In this document: positions 14,801-26,649 of the stretch, piece after piece | How the letters are laid out: each line of letters opens with the position of its first letter | Numbering within the stretch: position 1 is the stretch's first letter | Origin: Tetrahymena thermophila SB210 | Lineage: Eukaryota > Ciliophora > Oligohymenophorea > Hymenostomatida > Tetrahymenidae | Direction of reading: 5' to 3' | DNA: 64,000 nt | NCBI RefSeq assembly: GCF_000189635.1 | Contig: NW_002476202.1 | Location: 186,001-250,000, forward strand | The notes under the pieces: model-generated | Told to the model about the DNA's origin: nothing | Databases searched by the model: none | What the model saw: the letters and a program-made list of their open reading frames with translations, nothing else | Position numbers and translations under genes: made by a program

Positions 14801-17800
14801 TTTACGTCAATTCAATTAAATAAATTAAATCATAAATTTTTATTATTTTATTTTTTTAAATTCAAATTTATAAAATTGCATCAATTTCAATTAACAGTTT
14901 ATAATTATTATACTTTTATTAATAAATTTCATAAATTATAGCAAACTTTTTTATAATATTTATACTTAAATAGAGCAGCCACAATCATCTGTTTAGAAGA
15001 CTGTTATTTCGGATATCTTTCTTCTTAAAATTATTAGCAGATTCTTATGAAAAAGGAGAAAGCATCCTTAGTTAAGAAAAGAGAATTTATTGAATCAACA
15101 TTAATTCAAAACATGCTCTCAGGTGAGAAAATGTCTAAAATATCATATTACTTTCATAAAAGGAAATATTAAAATGGAGAAATCGTTTTTAAAGAGGGCG
15201 ATGCAACTAAATATGTTTATCTGGTAAAAAAAGGAGAAATAGAATTATAGAAAGAAATAGAGATTACTTAAAACGAATAAGAGTCTACTAAAATAGTTAT
15301 TCGTGTTGCTAAGCTGAGTTCTAGAGAGTACTTTGGTGATTGTGATATTTATTTTAATAGGAATCGTAAATTTACAGCTATTGTTACTTAATAATCAACA
15401 TTATATTATTGTGAGAAGAATTAATTTATCAAGCAGTTGGAAGAAATGAAATAGTTTTATGAAAAATATGCTGAAAGGATAAAAACCAAAGAAGAGTATA
15501 GGAACCAATAGATAGAAGAATGTAAAAGAACGAGAAACTATGATAAAAATTTGACAAAATTAACTTCTCCAAAGAAAAAAAATAAAAGAAGTGTGAATCA
15601 CTTGCAAATAGAACAGTAAAAAATGGATGCTATTATATGTGGGGTTCCCTATAATTAGTAAAATGATGGAGAAAATGTTAATAGCAACTCACCAGAATAA
15701 AATTACTACTTTCACAAGTAGCAATTTATTCCAAAATTGAATGATGAAAATGAAACGGAAGGTAACACTTCAGATAGATTACTTATGGTTAAATCTTCTT
15801 TTTAAACTCATCATCAAAAATCTCCTACCACAATAAAAGACACTAAATATGAACTGATAAAAAATTTATAAAAAGTTTAGCTTTACAATCAAATATAAAA
15901 TTTGAGCAAGACAAGCTAGCATTCTGAAAGTAGTAAATAGTTTTTTACTCCCGTAAGAGATAAATAGCAAAATAACATTTAAGGAGAGAATGCTGGATAC
16001 TTAAGTGCAAGATATCAAAATTAGGATTAAAAAAGTTAGAGATAAGATTAACCTACACTAAATACTGAAAGGCTTTAGCAATATAGAGTTCAATCAGGAG
16101 TTAAGTCAAAGTCATCAGCTAATTTAATAGATCAATAATTAAGAAATCTAGATTAAATAAAAGACACATAGAATCAAGATGATAAAATTGTAAATAAGAT
16201 GTATACAGCAAGTGATTAAATTACAAGTAGAAGTGTATAAAATCAAAATAATAACAACATTTAAACAAATAATGGCTTAATTACAAACAGAAGTTAATTA
16301 AATAGTCAACTACAATCGAATAGAACTATAAGCATATTTGAGTAGTAAATGAATGATTTTGCCATGTAAGATTAAGCGAAAAAGCAAAGGATTGCTGGAT
16401 AAATAGTTTAAAATATGCAATAGGATACTATATTACAAGAAAACTTGCAAAAAGAATAACTGTAAGAATTGAAGGAAGAATTTTTTTCAGGTTTCGAAAT
16501 CTTAAAAAAATTGAAAAAGGACATTAAGATCAATAAAGAATTGCTTAAAAAGGGAACAAAACACTAAAAGAAAATAAGTGCACATGAACAGTATAAAATT
16601 ACAAAGGAAGTTTGCATGTACAACGATGACTTTTATTAAAGGGGATAGAGAGTTAACTAAAATAAAAATAAAATTACTTAATTAGAAATCGAAACTGGAA
16701 CAAGAAAATAAATTCATCATTAAAAAAGAGGCTCATAAATATGCTCTATCTATTCAAAATTATCATCTATGGAAGACAGGGCTACTTTCTAAAACTCACA
16801 TGGACTAGAGCCTGAAGTTGTTGTCTAATCTCCAATTATTTCAAGAAAAAATTCAGGTCATGAATTTAATTTTAGCTAAAGATCTATTTATAATAAAGAT
16901 TCATTGGTTTAAAGTCTATCAACAACTGCTTAAGAGGTTAAAAAAGTTTAATTAAACCAAGGAAAAGACACAAAATTGCATTTAATATAAGATATTTTAT
17001 CCAAATAGCAATTTCAGTAAAACATTAATAACAATAATAATTATTCACAAAATTTATTGCCATAGTTGGGTCTTGCTTTAGACCAAAAAAGAAATTTAAA
17101 GAGAGTTAATTCTTCAATGAACTTCACTTCAAATAATTAACAAAACCAACTCATAAAGACTTCCAAATATTTTCTTTTGTAAGATAAATCATAAAGAGGT
17201 AATTTAAATATAGAAAGCTAATCAAGAGGAACTAGTAGATTAAGAAATCAGTAGATAGAAAGCTAATAAAACGAAGAATTGAATAAATCAGTAGGTGATA
17301 ATCTAAATTAAATGTAAAAATTAAAAAAACCAAACTCTTAATAATCTTCTATAAAAACTGTAAAATCTTCTCCACATAACTTTTTCCCTATACATAGTGA
17401 AAAACTTTTTAGCAGCAATGGCTTCAAAAATAATAACAATTAAAATTAAATTGCTGTTAATAATAATAATAATAATAATAATATACAATAAAACGTGATA
17501 AATAAACTAAATCTAAAAGACAATACAGCTTCTTTCAAGAATATATCAATTTACTCTAAAACTTTATCAAATTTCAAAAGCCCTTAATAATTATAAAACA
17601 AAGGTTTATTTAAATGTGTAAAGCCATAATAAAACAAATAAAATGAACCAGATTAATAAGTAGACTCTATTGGCTAGTAATTATGTTTTGACGATAATTA
17701 AGTTTAAAAAGTACCAATTAAAAGGTTTGATATTAAAAAGAATTATTTAACTGCAAATAAAATAACAATTCTGAATCATATGCAAAAACCCATTTTTATC

Positions 17801-17812
17801 AAAAATGAATGA
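11899..17812 (+). CDS. Cyclic nucleotide-binding domain protein with two cNBDs
   Basis: This probably acts as a cAMP/cGMP sensor. It has no kinase or channel segment, so it may be a regulatory or scaffold protein. Start ATG 11899 follows an in-frame TGA at 11881. Exons are 11899-13652, 13795-14787 and 14974-17812 (an alternative acceptor lies 6 nt further on at 13801), 1,861 residues in all. The first ~370 residues are low complexity. cNBD1 begins near residue 372 (IPKGGIVFFYGDFPDRFY, LKGKVSIL). It is interrupted by ~470 residues and completed near residue 900 by the phosphate-binding cassette FGELGILNKKPRAAT, which keeps the PRAAT signature. cNBD2 at about 965-1080 has YQNGEIVFKEGDATKYVYLV and a diverged cassette, YFGDCDIYFNRNRKFT. 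The remaining ~780 residues are Q/N/S-rich. A 22-nt AAT repeat encodes an Asn run near the end. Confidence 0.88.
17457..17482 (+). repeat. AAT trinucleotide repeat in coding sequence
   Basis: Tandem AAT units encode a run of asparagines in the C-terminal low-complexity tail of the cNBD protein. Such runs are length-variable in AT-rich genomes. Confidence 0.8.
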
Positions 17813-18100
17813 AAAAAAAATAATAAATATATTAAAATAATATTTTGTTGAGTTTATTAGTTTCAAATTATTAATTCTTGTTTGTGCTTGTTTATTTTCA
17901 TTTTTAAAAATAACAAGATAAATTTATTTTATTTCTAGATGATATAAACGATGCATGAAAGCTAAATAATTTAATAAATGAATCAATCATTAAATATATT
18001 ATAAATTAATACAAATTAAATCAGTAACTTTTAGTAAACTAAGTAATTATTGTTTATTAACATTTAAATTTTGTAAATGGAATATTTGGATATATTTATT

Positions 18101-21100
18101 TCATTCATAGGATTGGCTTTTATTTACATCAATCATTAAATTTATTTTAGTACTCCTGTTTTGTTTTTCAAATTATAAAATTTTCTTTTAAATATGAGGA
18201 CAATTAGAAATATATTTGTTAAAACTTTGTTGAATCGCTGATTACGAAGTTATAGGATTGTCTCTGTTTAAATAATTTTAAACAATAAATTTAAGAAATA
18301 AATATTGATTTTAAAAATAATTTACTTTAATCTGATAGTGATATGAGTTAATTTTTAAAATTGTTCGAATGCTTGTACAAATAGTTCTGAGTTTGTTTGA
18401 TTTATTTGGTTTTTGCTAAATATAATTTTTAATTTATAAGTTAAAAATTAATTTCAAATTTTATATTTTACCATAAATCAATGTAAATTTTTTCACAACT
18501 TTTTAATTATTAAACGAGCGTTTCTATTGTTTGATTATCCATTGAAATTCTGTTTTACCTAATATTTAAATCAATATTTTGAAAAATATAAAAATATAAT
18601 TTAAATAATTTACTTTAACTTGATGACTGCTATGTTTAGCAAATGAGGATTAGTTATAGATTTAAATATTTGCTGTAAATTTTCATCATCTACTTAACTG
18701 TTTCTAAATTTTAAAAAGTAATTATTTTTAAAATTAAAGAATAAATTAATTACTTTATATGGAATTCTAACAGGTCTATATTTTAAAATTAGGAAAGTAT
18801 ACTACAGAATGTTTAAATATCCTATTTACTAAGGGTGAATTTTGAAAGTGGTGCTTTGAAGGAAACTTTCTATTTGAACAAACTTTCAATTAGATCATAA
18901 TTTAGTGCATTCATTTAATGCTCAATTTATAGAGATTTTAGATCATTCATCAGTTCAAGTTTTACTAAATTTAATATTTCCTTTTTCTTCATAATTCCGT
19001 AATTTAAAATTTCAGTAGTCAAAAAGCAGGTTTAAATGTAAGAATGGTGTTGTATAGAAGACAAAATGCTATCTATGCTCAACTAATTCTAAAAGCTAGG
19101 GCTTATTATTTAATAAAAAATAATTTAAGAATGTTTTGATCAAATATTAAAGTATTGTCTAAAAAATTTTTAAAATTAAATCATCAAACACTTATTTAAA
19201 TAATTTTTAAATTATTAACTAATTAACTTATTTATTATTTTATTTGTTTCTCATATTTGTTTTAAACAATATTTTAATTTTTAAAATAGGTTTATTTACT
19301 TTAAGTGGAGCTCTAGCCAATTTAAACTTATTGTTTCTTAAATAAAATTCTGTATTAAGTCAAGTATTTCTTCAGTGATTTCAATTTATCTAAAAATAAA
19401 ATAGTTATTTTTCATATATTTGAATTTATTTATTTAATTTACTTGAAATGGAATTCTGCTATTTAAATAAAATTCTTATTTATTTAGCATTCGAAAATGT
19501 ATTCTAGATCTTTTTGAATTATCAATTAATCAGTATTCCTGTTAAATAAAATGATTAATATTTTTATTGATGATAATTATTTTTTATACTTTTCTGGTCT
19601 ATAGCTGATGTATTAGTCTCCAACAATTCTCTTCTAAGAAATACCATTAGTCCTACAATCCCATGAAGCTATTTATTCTCTAAGCTCAAACTCTCCTTTT
19701 GTAGTGGTTTGATTTTCACTATATAAATATTAATTAAAATTAAAAGCTGAGTTACTAAATCATTAAATTACTCATAAAGAAGTTCAAAACTTTTAAGTTA
19801 ATGTCCTATTTTTGATAATATTATTTTAACCATATTATTTATTGTATCGTCTTTGATTCTATTGCATCTATTAAAAATATAAATACATTATTAAAAATAT
19901 TTATGTCTTTTTTAACTAAATTACGATAATGAAAGCTTGACTTAAGTGGTATTTATAGCATTTGAGAAGATATACTAAAAGTCCTACAAAATTTCTTCGA
20001 AAGTTAGGTTTTTTCCAGGAATGTTTACATGTATACTTTTAATATCGATTAAACTATTTTCATTACAATTAGAGAGTTGATGAACTTTCTCTATTGTGTT
20101 CAATTCTATTCTTTCAGGGAAAGGAAAAACTCCGATTACTGAAAGCATCATATTTTATGAGATATTATTGAATCGTTAATTTTATTCGTTTATTTTACAC
20201 TGTTTAGCTTTGGCAACATTAAAAAGTTATTCTCTCTTCTTTTCAATTTAGTTTATAGATGAGAAGAAGTACTGAAGTAACTCTTCCTCAAACAAAAAGG
20301 CATATAAGTAAATTATATTGGCAATGAAGTTGATTGCAGAAATAGTTAAGCAAATGTATCCAACAACCTATTCTTTCTAAGTATCAATTCCAATTTCGTT
20401 ATTTACTATTTAACCTATTATACAAGGTATGACACTAAAAAGGAACTCAATGAAGTTAGAATGTGTAGTTATTAACTGATAATATCTCTCAAATAAGAAC
20501 CGGTTTGTCTAAAATTTTTAATTAGCAGTTAGGCTTAAAGCATGTTCATCATATCCATTGTAAAGAGAACCAATCATAGTTGAGCTTCTAGTAAATTAAT
20601 TTAAAAATTACTTACCACCATTTATATTATTATCTCCATCTAAATGAATTTCTCTACTGTTGTAATTTCCAAATGTAGTCATTGTAGGATCTATATTGCT
20701 ATTTACTGAACCTCTTTAAGTCTTTCTTCTTATCTATTTATATATAAAAATAAATGCATTTAGCAAATTAAAATTATTGATTAAATTTAAAAAATAAATA
20801 AAGAATATAAAATTTATTTTTAATTTTCTAGTTTTTTATATGTTCTTTTAATACATTCTGTATACATCTAAAAAATTCTCTTAGTTTTTTCAAAATAAGG
20901 AAAATATTTATTTACTCCAAACTATCTGCTTTTGTTTTTGATAGGACTATCGACATCTAACTAGAAAGCTCTTCTTTTTATGGGAGTGTTGTACACATTC
21001 AAGTAATGGTTATTATTATTATTTATCTATATTGGACTTAAATCTTCATCTAATTCTCTTGTTTAGGTTTAAATTATTTTCTTTCTAATATTTTGACTCC

Positions 21101-21818
21101 TATTTTGCTACTTTGATTGGCTATTACTTTGCTAGAGCTATATTTAAATAGGATTTATAACTCTGCTATTGTTTACATTATTATTGGTAATAATAGCATC
21201 GTTATTGCTAACAACATTGTCTTTGGTGTTGTTGTTAATAAGAATTTCTAGATTTTTTTGTGGAGATATTTCATTAAAGTTGGGATGATTATTTACTCCA
21301 CTCAAACTTAACTACTATTATTATAAAGGCACTATTTCATGATTTATATTATTATTATTTTATTTTATTTCAATGTATGTGTTTTGCTTTGAGACTGTTT
21401 TTTCTCTAGTTATCATTCCTATTGCGTTACGCTGATCTGCATCTATAGTCATAAGCTCAATTAAATCAGAGGTAAGCATTATTCCAAATTTACTGTAAAT
21501 GTAATGAAAAATAGCATAGCCTGATAAATTGAGCTTCTGAAGGATGCTCATTAGGATACATAAAGGTATCCATGAAACTAATAAACCAATTTTTTTAAAT
21601 TTAGGATGAGTAGATCTTCTTATTTCTATTTGTTTATTTTTCATTTCAACCTTATAAATGATTCTCATCCAATAGCAGAAATACAAAAAGTGTGGAAAAC
21701 ATATGCTCAATATTAAGATAGCTGAAATACTCTAAATTTAAATATCTATATATATCAAATAAATAATGCAGGAAATCAACTAAAGAATTGAGAGCACAAT
21801 CCTTGATACTTAAGCCAT
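18101..21818 (-). CDS. Multi-span membrane protein with C-terminal leucine-rich repeats
   Basis: ATG 21818 opens an 11-exon gene: 21818-20916, 20733-19925, 19867-19772, 19718-19590, 19538-19443, 19389-19300, 19101-18754, 18703-18614, 18558-18472, 18415-18326 and 18263-18101 (TGA). The sum is exactly 967 codons. Residues 1-110 hold about four hydrophobic segments. A second membrane pair near 390-470 contains FIEFLFSVIPCIIGQIV. The layout recalls XK-related scramblases, but this is tentative. A Q/N-rich linker lies between. From about residue 540 the protein is made of leucine-rich repeats such as VKLSLSCNRIKDD, LHLK and ITIRLK. Nearly every repeat is one 87-96 nt exon bounded by phase-2 introns with the donor just after 'LK'. 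Small exons were chosen by splice phase and repeat register, so single boundaries may be a few bases off. Confidence 0.82.
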
Positions 21819-23114
21819 AATTAAATGACTTTGACTCTAATTTTAAATATTTTGCTTCATTTTAAATTGAAATAATTACTGTGATTTATAAACGAATTAA
21901 TAATACTTTATTGTTTATAAAGCTAATATTTTTCTTCTTTAATTGTTTTAATAGTGAAAAATTGATGGAATTTGAAAGCTCCATTCAAAAATATTGACTG
22001 AATCCTTCGATATTTATTAATTTTATATAAACTCATAAATCCAATTTTTAGGACTATTTATTCATAAATTAAATGGAAAACCACAATTATTTTTATATCT
22101 TATTGCCAATATATAAAAACAAAAACTCCAAAATCTGTTTTAACCATAAATTATAAATAATATTATCAAGGTATAATTTTAGTAAATATTTCTAACTTAA
22201 TAAAATTAATCTGTTAATATATTACTTTATGAAAAAAATACTCATATTGAATCTAGCATTTTCGTATTAGATTTACAATTTTTTATGTCTTTTATATTAA
22301 ATAAAGAATTTTTCTAGTAATAATTGCTAGATTTTAAAAAATATCCTAAATTTTTATCCTTTAAATAAAATACCATAATAGGATGTTAGAATGTTTTTTA
22401 TTTATTTGTTATTAAAATATAAACAGATTAATAAAATTGTAAATAATTAATTAATTTTTCTCAATTAAAAATTAAAGTCATTTAAGTTAAAAAATATTTT
22501 TATTCATTAAAATCTTAAAACAATACACATATTTAAGAATTTAATGAATTATTTTTAGATAAACTTTTATTTTTAAAAATTGTTTAAAGTTTTAAGCATT
22601 AATTTTTGTCTTAAAAATAGCAAGAAGCAATATTTTAGAAAAATTAATTGGAAGCTGAGTAAAATAATAAATTTATTAAGTAAATTTTAATGAAGATGGT
22701 ATAAACTACAGAAGTCTGCTGAATTTGTTTTAAATAAATTAAATGAAAAAAATTGATCTCAATTCTCTAAAAATACATCGAATAATTAAAGGTAAAAAAT
22801 ACTGTGAAGATTGTTTATTAATAACAATAGTTTTTTGTCTGTCTTATTATTTCTTTAAAATTTTTTGATGGATTTATCAAAAATTTTTTAAAATGATAAC
22901 CAAGTAATTTAATTATTAGAAAAGAAGATTTAGCGTTTAAAATTTTGCAGAAATCTTGAAGAAAAAGCTTAAAAGATTAGTTTTTAAAACTAGAGATAAT
23001 AACTAAAAAAATTTTTTTTTAAATATTTTAAAAAGTGAAGTCTTAGATAAAAAGGAAAGCAATAAAATATAAAAGAAAGTTGGTTTGTTTAATTGGTAGA
23101 GCGAAAAAAAAAAA
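21819..23114. other. Divergent AT-rich spacer
   Basis: This 1.3 kb lies between the starts of the LRR membrane gene (-) and the RING gene (+). It is dominated by A and T homopolymer tracts. No reading frame with coding character was found. Confidence 0.5.
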
Positions 23115-24260
23115 ATGATTTAATACATTAAAAGGAATGTATTCTTTTTTGTAACGCTTCTTACATCTTTGGTAAGTTTCAGTCTACTTTGGATCTTTTT
23201 TGGCTTTGGAATAGCATTTGGAACTTTATTCATCTACCAAGGGCTTTTAATGATTCTGCCTATATCTGAAGTATCCATTGAAAAGCGCTTGAAACTTTCT
23301 TTTCTTTTAACTGGATTGCTGATTGGACCATTAACTACATTAATTTATACATTTATTTGTTTGGATTATATATTTTAGCAACCTTTTGAGGAATTTTAGT
23401 TAATAATGGGCTTCGGAGGAAATCAAACTCTAATCTCTATAGCTTTCATAGAATATTCAATTTCTTTAGCTGTAAATGTATTATATTTAGTTTTACTATA
23501 TATAGCCTAAAAAAGATATTTGCAATCTAGCAACCATCCATCTATCATTCTTTAAATAGATAACAATGTACTATATAGAAGCAATTTATAAGGCCCTAAT
23601 TAAGATAGTAGAAATAATTAAATAGATTTACAGCCAATCTAAGATTAAAGCAGTCACGGCAGCAATGTGAACAGTAGCAACCACTTTGCTAACAGTAATA
23701 ATTAATTTAGCTAAAATATGAATCGCAATTTCGTAAGAAATGTTATTGTAATCAACAATGCTGATTTTCAAAACATAATAAACGAAAATTAAAACGAGAA
23801 TGGACATAGAATGTACAGTATTTTTTATGATAGCTAAATAAGATAATATTAATAAGACTAGCAAGATCGCAATTTATCAAGTCTTATTGAAGAGGAAGAA
23901 GAAGATAGCTTCTACTTAAATGGACAATACTATTTTAGAATCATAAAAATTGATGATGAAAGATAAGACACTATTAAAACCACTGTCTGCTCTAGAGATG
24001 CGCAGTCTTAAGATGAAGGTAAAGAATGTGCTATTTGCTATGAAGAGTTTGATAAATAAAAATCAGTAAATGATAAAAGAATTATTTCGCTAAATTGCAA
24101 TCATACTTTTCATGCTACATGCATTAGAAATAGTGTTAACTCAATAGGATTAAAATGCCCTTATTGTCGCTAAAAAATAACTTAAAAAATTTCTAAGTGT
24201 AAATAACCTTCTCAATACAATGCAAGATACCTATAAGACTTTATAGCTATAAATGAATGA
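23115..24260 (+). CDS. Membrane-anchored RING-H2 finger protein (probable E3 ubiquitin ligase)
   Basis: This is an intronless 381-residue gene with its start in an A-rich context (poly-A then ATG 23115) and its stop TGA at 24258. Residues 7-50, 62-90 and 112-138 are hydrophobic and predict three or four membrane passes. A Q/N/S-rich linker follows. The RING-H2 domain lies near residues 304-352: CAIC, then 19 residues, CNHTFHATC, then 11 residues, CPYC, so all eight zinc ligands are present. By family knowledge such proteins transfer ubiquitin from an E2 to substrates at a membrane. The target and the compartment cannot be inferred. A short Lys-rich tail follows the RING. Confidence 0.9.
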
Positions 24261-26649
24261 TTGAGTTTTAATAATTTTAAATAAAATTCTAACAAAATGA
24301 TAAATTAAATGAGAATTAATGAAGAAAAGAAATAACTAAACAGATAATATTTGTTAAAAATTTATAATATTAAAACAATAAGCTTCTCCTTCTTAATTTC
24401 TTTGAGTTAAAAATGTAATCAATATTAACATATTTATTAATAACCTATAAAACTACTACTAAAAGAGATTGCTTAAAAATAATAAAGTCTCTTTTATTTG
24501 AATTAAAAATTAATCAACTTCAAAATTAAAAATTATGAGCATTAATTAATAATTATAATACTACCTATTAAATAATGATAATTATTATTAATTAAATCTC
24601 TTAAACTAAATTGAGCTTCTTTTTCAAAATATAAATATATATATCTAAATGAATCTCACAATAAATTTATTTTAGTAAACTTTTATTTTACAATTAATTT
24701 CCTTTTATAAACATTTCATTAAATACATTTTTTCATTGATTTTAAAGTTGGCATTTCAAATAGCTATTTCGAAAAATTAAATTTATTTTGACTAAATGTT
24801 AAAAATTAATATTTTTGCTACTTAATGATGTAATTTTGATATAAATAAAATTACAGTAGCATTTAACAAAAACTTTAAATAATTTTTATATTTTTACTAT
24901 TTTTTAAATTATATATAATAATAAATTTATAGAAAATAAACTCATTTAATTTGAAAAAATATTGATAAGATTTAAGTTAGTAAAAATTAAAATTACTGTG
25001 CTTAAATAAATATTTTTTTCACTTTAATACTCAATAGTTATCAAAAGTTAGCTTGGAATGAATAAATTATTAAAATAAAATATTTTAGATAAAATATTTA
25101 GACTTTTTTTATTAATGTATGTTTATAAATAGCTATATTTGAATAAGAAAATTTGTAATTAAAAATTAACCAAAATTATTTTGATAAAACATCTTGTTAT
25201 TTTGATTAATTTTTGTTTAGTTTTCGAATAATATTTTATAAATTTTAAATTTATATAATTAATTAACCTTGATAATTATATTAAAGCATAAAAAACTTCA
25301 AGATGAAGGCAAATATTTAAGTTAAGATTTTACATAAGACTAATAAGAAAAACAAAATTCAGATTTTTAATATCTGAATTCTTTTTATAAATTTTAAATA
25401 TTCAAATTAAAATAATTGATTTATTTTTATCAATCAAAAAAAGAGCTTACAACAAAAAAAAATTATTTGAATCAAGCTTATTTTTAGTCTCAAAATTATG
25501 ATTGATTTTTTAATTTGAAAAAGCATTTAGATAATTTATTTTATTGTAATAAATTAAATTATTTTAATATTTTAAAAATTCAATTAATGTCAAAAAACTA
25601 TTAATATGAAGTTTAAATTAATTTTTTTTCATTTTTATCAAATAAACTAAAAATTAAATAAATTTATTATTATTGTTTACTTTTAATAATTTAAACATAA
25701 TTTTTGGCTTTATTTACTTGCAATTTTTCTCATTTTTCTAGTAGGAGTTTAAATAAAAATAAATTATAAAATATAATCTAATACAGAGTAATTATTTTGT
25801 AGAAAAAATGATATACAATTTGAACATTTAATAAAAATAAATTTATAAAGCTTTAATTTGAATTTTATCATTATTTTAACTTTTCAAATATCTTTTAAAT
25901 TAAAATAATAACTTAGCTAAATTTTATTTCCATGAATTAGTTTTTCTAATTTTTTAAAAGCGGAAAAATAAAAAAAGGATAAAATATTCTCATAAAATAT
26001 AATTTTTATGTTTATTAAGCATTTTTATTTGCTAAAAATTGTATTTATTCATTTAAAGCAAATTTTCAACTAAGCTTTTTCTAGTAAATTAATTTTTTGT
26101 AAGTTAAATATATGTTATTTTAATAGAAAGAAATGGGTAGCTAATTTTATTATTATAAATATTATTTCATAGATTAAAAACTTTTTTGTTTCATCTTTTA
26201 AAGAATTGTCTTATTGTAGTACCAAAATCATAATACTGCATAAATATTTTGATAATTTTAACTTTTATTTGTAATAAAATTTAAGAGTAAGATATGTCTT
26301 AAAAAAAAAATGCATAAATGATAATATATGTTAATACTTGAGTAAAACTGGTAGGAAAATAATTCAATATTAAATTAAAAAGCACTATAATAAATTTGTT
26401 ATCTATTTAGTGAGTGATGTTAGTAAAGTAACTTCCTAGCAAGAAATGATTTGGTCGCTCAAATATTTACCAAATTAAAATAATTGGATTGTGGGACACT
26501 ATATTTTGTAATAAATATCATAATTAAAAATCATCAAATTTTTTAGTAAGATTAAGATTATACTTTTGTTAATCTGAAGTAATTATTCAAGTAATTCTTT
26601 GCAAAGCTTGAATTAACAAAATATTAGATAGAATACATAAAATATAATT
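24261..26649. other. Long AT-rich intergenic region, no gene seen
   Basis: At 2.4 kb this is the longest empty stretch in the window, between two genes on the same strand. It is made of A/T tracts with frequent ATTTAAA-type words. The only readings are short and lack the Gln-codon-rich texture of the neighbouring genes. It may hold the promoter of the downstream gene. Confidence 0.5.

Noticed and set aside
19520-20160. Early impression of a histidine kinase (EEILQDFQYIFSNAINTT)
   Set aside because: After correcting the splice sites the region reads as leucine-rich repeats (VKLSLSCNRIKDD). No HATPase G-boxes are present.
20600-20630. GGTAAGT...ACTAG looked like a short intron in the LRR membrane gene
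   Set aside because: The frame is open straight through (NGGKQFLNQFTRSS) and removing it gives a TGA soon after, so I kept it as coding.
23086-23102. TTTAATTGGTAGAGCG resembles the D-arm of a tRNA
   Set aside because: No acceptor stem, anticodon arm or T-arm can be placed around it. It sits just before the poly-A leader of the RING gene.
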